Shown here: positions 61,364-64,000 of the stretch, piece after piece
Layout: the number at the start of each line of letters is the position of its first letter
How positions within the stretch are numbered: the stretch's first letter is position 1
Assembly: GCF_003008615.1 (NCBI RefSeq)
Contig: NZ_CP027657.1
Coordinates: 5,270,001-5,334,000, forward strand
Origin: Pseudomonas mendocina
GTDB taxonomy: Bacteria; Pseudomonadota; Gammaproteobacteria; Pseudomonadales; Pseudomonadaceae
Direction: 5' to 3'
Length of the DNA: 64,000 nucleotides
Notes under the pieces: model-generated
Database searches by the model: none
Told to the model about the DNA's origin: nothing
What the model saw: the letters and a program-made list of their open reading frames with translations, nothing else
Program-made: the position numbers and the translations under genes

Positions 61364-62776
61364 ATGAGCAAACAGATTCCCGTTCAGGACGTCACCCCTC
61401 CTTCTGCCAAGAACGCCAGCGTCGACCTCTACGCCAGCCAAGAGAAGATCTACACGCGCGCATTCACCGGGCTGTTCCGCAATCTGCGACTCGCTGGTGG
61501 CGCCCTCCTCTTCCTGCTGTTCTTCGGCACCGTATGGATCAACTGGAATGGCCATCAGGCCGTCTGGTGGAACCTGCCGGAACGCAAATTCCACATTTTC
61601 AGCGCAACCTACTGGCCGCAGGACTTCATGCTGCTGTCCTGGCTGCTGATCATCTGCGCCTTCGGCCTGTTCTTCATCACCGTGTTCGCCGGCCGCGTCT
61701 GGTGCGGCTATACCTGCCCGCAGAGCGTGTTCACCTGGGTATTCATGTGGGCCGAGAAGGTCACCGAGGGTGACCGCAACCAGCGCATGAAGCTGGACAA
61801 GCAGCCCATGAGCGGCAAGAAGCTGGCACGCAAGCTGGCCAAGCACAGCATCTGGATCGGCGTATCGCTGTTGACCGCCATTACCTTCGTTGGCTACTTC
61901 ACGCCGATTCGTGATCTGGTCATCGAGATCTTCACCTTTGATGCCAGCGGCTGGGCCTACTTCTGGATCGGTTTCTTCACCCTCGCCACCTACGGCAACG
62001 CCGGCTGGCTGCGCGAACAGGTGTGCATCTACATGTGCCCCTATGCCCGCTTCCAGAGCGTGATGTTCGATCAGGACACCCTGATCGTCTCCTACGACCC
62101 GCGTCGCGGCGAATCGCGTGGCCCGCGCAAGAAGGACGCCGACTACAAGGCTCAGGGTCTCGGCGATTGCATCGATTGCAAGATGTGCGTGCAGGTCTGC
62201 CCTACCGGCATCGACATCCGCGATGGCCTGCAGATCGAATGCATCGGCTGCGCAGCGTGTATCGATGCCTGCGACGACATCATGGAGAAGATGAACTATC
62301 CCAAGGGGCTGATCAGCTACACCACTGAACACAACCTGTCCGGACGCAAGACGCACCTGCTGCGCCCACGCCTGATCGGGTACGCTGTCGCGCTGGTCGC
62401 CATGATCGGCCTGTTCGCCTGGGCCGTGGCCAACCGGCCGCTGGTCGAGCTGGACGTGCTCAAGGATCGCGTGCTGTTCCGCGAGAATGAGCGTGGCCAC
62501 ATCGAGAACGTCTACACCCTGAAGATCATGAACAAGGCGCAACGCGACATGACCTACGTGATCACCGCCGACGGCCTCGACGGCCTGGTGTACGAGGGCA
62601 AGCGCGAAGTGCGAGCCCTTGCGGGCGAGGTGTATTCCTTCCCGGTCGAGCTGTCCATCGCCCCGGAGAAGCTGCCATCGAGCGCCAACAACATCGTCTT
62701 CCACGTACAATCCGCGGATGACCCCAGTATCAAGAACGACGCCGACAGCCGCTTCATCGGCCCAAGCGTCCGCTGA
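61364..62776 (+). CDS. ccoG: cbb3 assembly ferredoxin-like protein CcoG (RdxA/FixG)
   Basis: A 470-residue membrane protein that reduces Cu(II) for cbb3 oxidase assembly. Several hydrophobic segments precede two 4Fe-4S motifs (CIDCKMCVQVCPTGID and CIGCAACIDACDD, about residues 266 to 300) and a C-terminal beta domain. The TTG-ATG at 61361-61366 makes the ATG at 61364 the best start. A G/C hairpin (61214-61233) lies between ccoP and this gene. Confidence 0.95.
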   Translation: MSKQIPVQDVTPPSAKNASVDLYASQEKIYTRAFTGLFRNLRLAGGALLFLLFFGTVWINWNGHQAVWWNLPERKFHIFSATYWPQDFMLLSWLLIICAFGLFFITVFAGRVWCGYTCPQSVFTWVFMWAEKVTEGDRNQRMKLDKQPMSGKKLARKLAKHSIWIGVSLLTAITFVGYFTPIRDLVIEIFTFDASGWAYFWIGFFTLATYGNAGWLREQVCIYMCPYARFQSVMFDQDTLIVSYDPRRGESRGPRKKDADYKAQGLGDCIDCKMCVQVCPTGIDIRDGLQIECIGCAACIDACDDIMEKMNYPKGLISYTTEHNLSGRKTHLLRPRLIGYAVALVAMIGLFAWAVANRPLVELDVLKDRVLFRENERGHIENVYTLKIMNKAQRDMTYVITADGLDGLVYEGKREVRALAGEVYSFPVELSIAPEKLPSSANNIVFHVQSADDPSIKNDADSRFIGPSVR

Positions 62777-62789
62777 CAACGGAAAACGC

Positions 62790-63308
62790 ATGACCGAGCA
62801 AACCACATCGCCAGTCAAACCCTGGTACAAGCAGTTCTGGCCCTGGTTCATCATCTTCCTGCTGGGCTACTCCGTGGTGCAGGGGCTGACCCTGCTCACC
62901 GTTGCCACGCGTAACCCACCAGGGTTGATCTCCGACGATTACTACGACGTCGGCAAAGGCATCAACCAGTCACTGGAGCGCGAAAAACTCGCTGAGCGCC
63001 TGCAGTTGCATGGCCAACTGGCGCTCGACAACACCACCGGTGTCGCCACCCTGACACTGGAAGGCAACAGCCGGCCGCAGCAGATCGTGCTCAACCTGAT
63101 CTCGCCAACCCAGCCGGAGCGTGATCGCCGTGTCATCCTGCAACCCGCTGCCGACGGCCAGTACCGCGGGCAGATGGTCGATGAGGTCAGCGGTCGTCGC
63201 TTCGTCGAACTGCTCGGCCAGGAAGGCAGCCAGAACTGGCGCCTCTTCGAGGAAGAGAACATCACCGATGGCCAGACCATCATGATCGGTGACAATCCCT
63301 CCTACTGA
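62790..63308 (+). CDS. ccoH: cbb3 assembly protein CcoH (FixH family)
   Basis: A 172-residue bitopic membrane protein with one N-terminal helix (FWPWFIIFLLGYSVVQGLTLL) and a periplasmic domain. FixH-type signature VATRNPPGLISDDYYDVGKGIN is present. It binds CcoN early in cbb3 assembly. Starts 13 bases after the ccoG stop. Confidence 0.93.
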   Translation: MTEQTTSPVKPWYKQFWPWFIIFLLGYSVVQGLTLLTVATRNPPGLISDDYYDVGKGINQSLEREKLAERLQLHGQLALDNTTGVATLTLEGNSRPQQIVLNLISPTQPERDRRVILQPAADGQYRGQMVDEVSGRRFVELLGQEGSQNWRLFEEENITDGQTIMIGDNPSY

Positions 63309-63316
63309 CCCAGCCG

Positions 63317-64000
63317 ATGCCCGCCCCTACTCCTTGCTACCACTGTGGCCTGCCGGTGCCTGCCGGCAGCGCCTTTCGTGCCGACGTCCTCGGCCAGACT
63401 CGCGAGATGTGCTGTCCCGGCTGCCAGGCCGTGGCCGAAGCCATCGTTGCCGGTGGCCTGGAGCACTACTACAGCCATCGCAGTGAAAACGCCGCCAACC
63501 CCCAGGCACTGCCCCAGGCACTGCCTGACGAACTGGCGCTATACGACCGTAGCGACGTGCAGCAGCCCTTCGTACAGCATGAGGGCGAACTGAGCGAAAC
63601 CCAGCTGTTGATCGAAGGCATCAGTTGCGCCGCCTGCGGCTGGCTGATCGAAAAACACCTGCGCGGCATACCGGGCGTGGCCGAAGCACATCTGAACCTG
63701 TCCAACCACCGCCTGCAGGTGCGCTGGCAGGACAGCCAAATTCCGCTGAGCAAACTGCTCGCCGAACTACGCCGCATCGGTTACGCGGCCCACCCCTGGC
63801 GAGCCGACGAAGCGGCCGCGCGCCTGGCGGCGGAAAACCGCCGGCGCATGCGCGAACTGGGCGTGGCCGGGTTGCTGTGGATGCAGGTGATGATGGCGAC
63901 CATGGCCACCTGGCCGGAATTCAACATCGACCTGTCGCCAGAACTGGACAAGATCCTGCGCTGGACCAGCCTGTTCCTTACCACGCCGATCGTCTTCTAT
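63317..64000 (+). CDS. ccoI: Copper-transporting P-type ATPase CcoI, partial (3' end outside window)
   Basis: The first 228 codons of a P1B-type ATPase that supplies copper for CcoN. Visible parts are the N-terminal cysteine-rich stretch (CYHCG and CCPGC), the heavy-metal-binding motif GISCAACGW (C104, C107), and the start of the first membrane helices (LGVAGLLWMQVMMATMATW). The catalytic DKTGT and CPC motifs lie beyond the window. It starts 8 bases after ccoH. Confidence 0.93.
   Translation, partial: MPAPTPCYHCGLPVPAGSAFRADVLGQTREMCCPGCQAVAEAIVAGGLEHYYSHRSENAANPQALPQALPDELALYDRSDVQQPFVQHEGELSETQLLIEGISCAACGWLIEKHLRGIPGVAEAHLNLSNHRLQVRWQDSQIPLSKLLAELRRIGYAAHPWRADEAAARLAAENRRRMRELGVAGLLWMQVMMATMATWPEFNIDLSPELDKILRWTSLFLTTPIVFY

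Overview
The window is GC-rich gammaproteobacterial DNA from a Pseudomonas in the broad sense. Supporting evidence is the folD, tRNA, cysS, glnS, ppiB, lpxH, Usp, acnB and nasS-nasT block, the tandem cbb3 oxidase operons followed by ccoG-ccoH-ccoI, Anr-type boxes and several sigma-54 promoters. The presence of a polyol-type ABC importer and the REP-like palindromes fit the mendocina/oleovorans/alcaligenes side of the genus, but that placement is inference.

Region 1 (1 to about 11,780) is the right end of a prophage or phage-like satellite integrated at the 3' end of a tRNA-Leu(UAG) gene; its left end lies outside the window. It carries a partial SOS-controlled umuD with a perfect LexA box, an AT-rich two-gene cargo cassette, a divergent repressor/Cro-type switch, a CII-like regulator, an Ogr/Delta-type zinc-finger protein, a 951-residue primase-helicase, a run of small unknown genes and a tyrosine integrase. 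Four gene junctions in the run after the primase share a hairpin with an invariant CGGCAA hexaloop and covarying stems, placed just upstream of an invariant ribosome-binding site.

Region 2 (11,781 to 25,860) holds a tRNA Arg-His-Leu cluster, folD, and an accessory block. The block has a six-gene ABC importer of the glycerol/polyol type with a sigma-54 promoter and an array of TGAACA repeats, its divergent AcoR-type activator, a DMT exporter with an Lrp regulator, a class C beta-lactamase with no adjacent ampR, and an SDR/LysR pair.

Region 3 (25,861 to 41,520) is core metabolism: cysS-glnS, ppiB-lpxH, miaE, an Anr-controlled tandem universal stress protein, acnB with a long folded 5' leader, nasS-nasT, alaC, plsC and a class I amidotransferase. 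The nasST leader contains a sigma-54 promoter, two hexaloop hairpins with A at loop position 1 and G at position 4, and a terminator overlapping the second hairpin. This is the architecture of an ANTAR antitermination leader, so NasT probably regulates its own operon.

Region 4 (41,530 to 54,360) contains small secreted or membrane proteins, a PepSY gene whose only plausible start is ACG, an IS481-family element inserted in a REP-like palindrome, a fatty-acid oxidation pair, an AEC transporter, a rhodanese/cytochrome c pair, and the ATP-grasp/alpha-E/transglutaminase operon.

Region 5 (54,360 to 64,000) has two complete ccoNOQP operons in tandem, then ccoG, ccoH and the start of ccoI. The two ccoN genes share a 134-base identical tract that looks like gene conversion.
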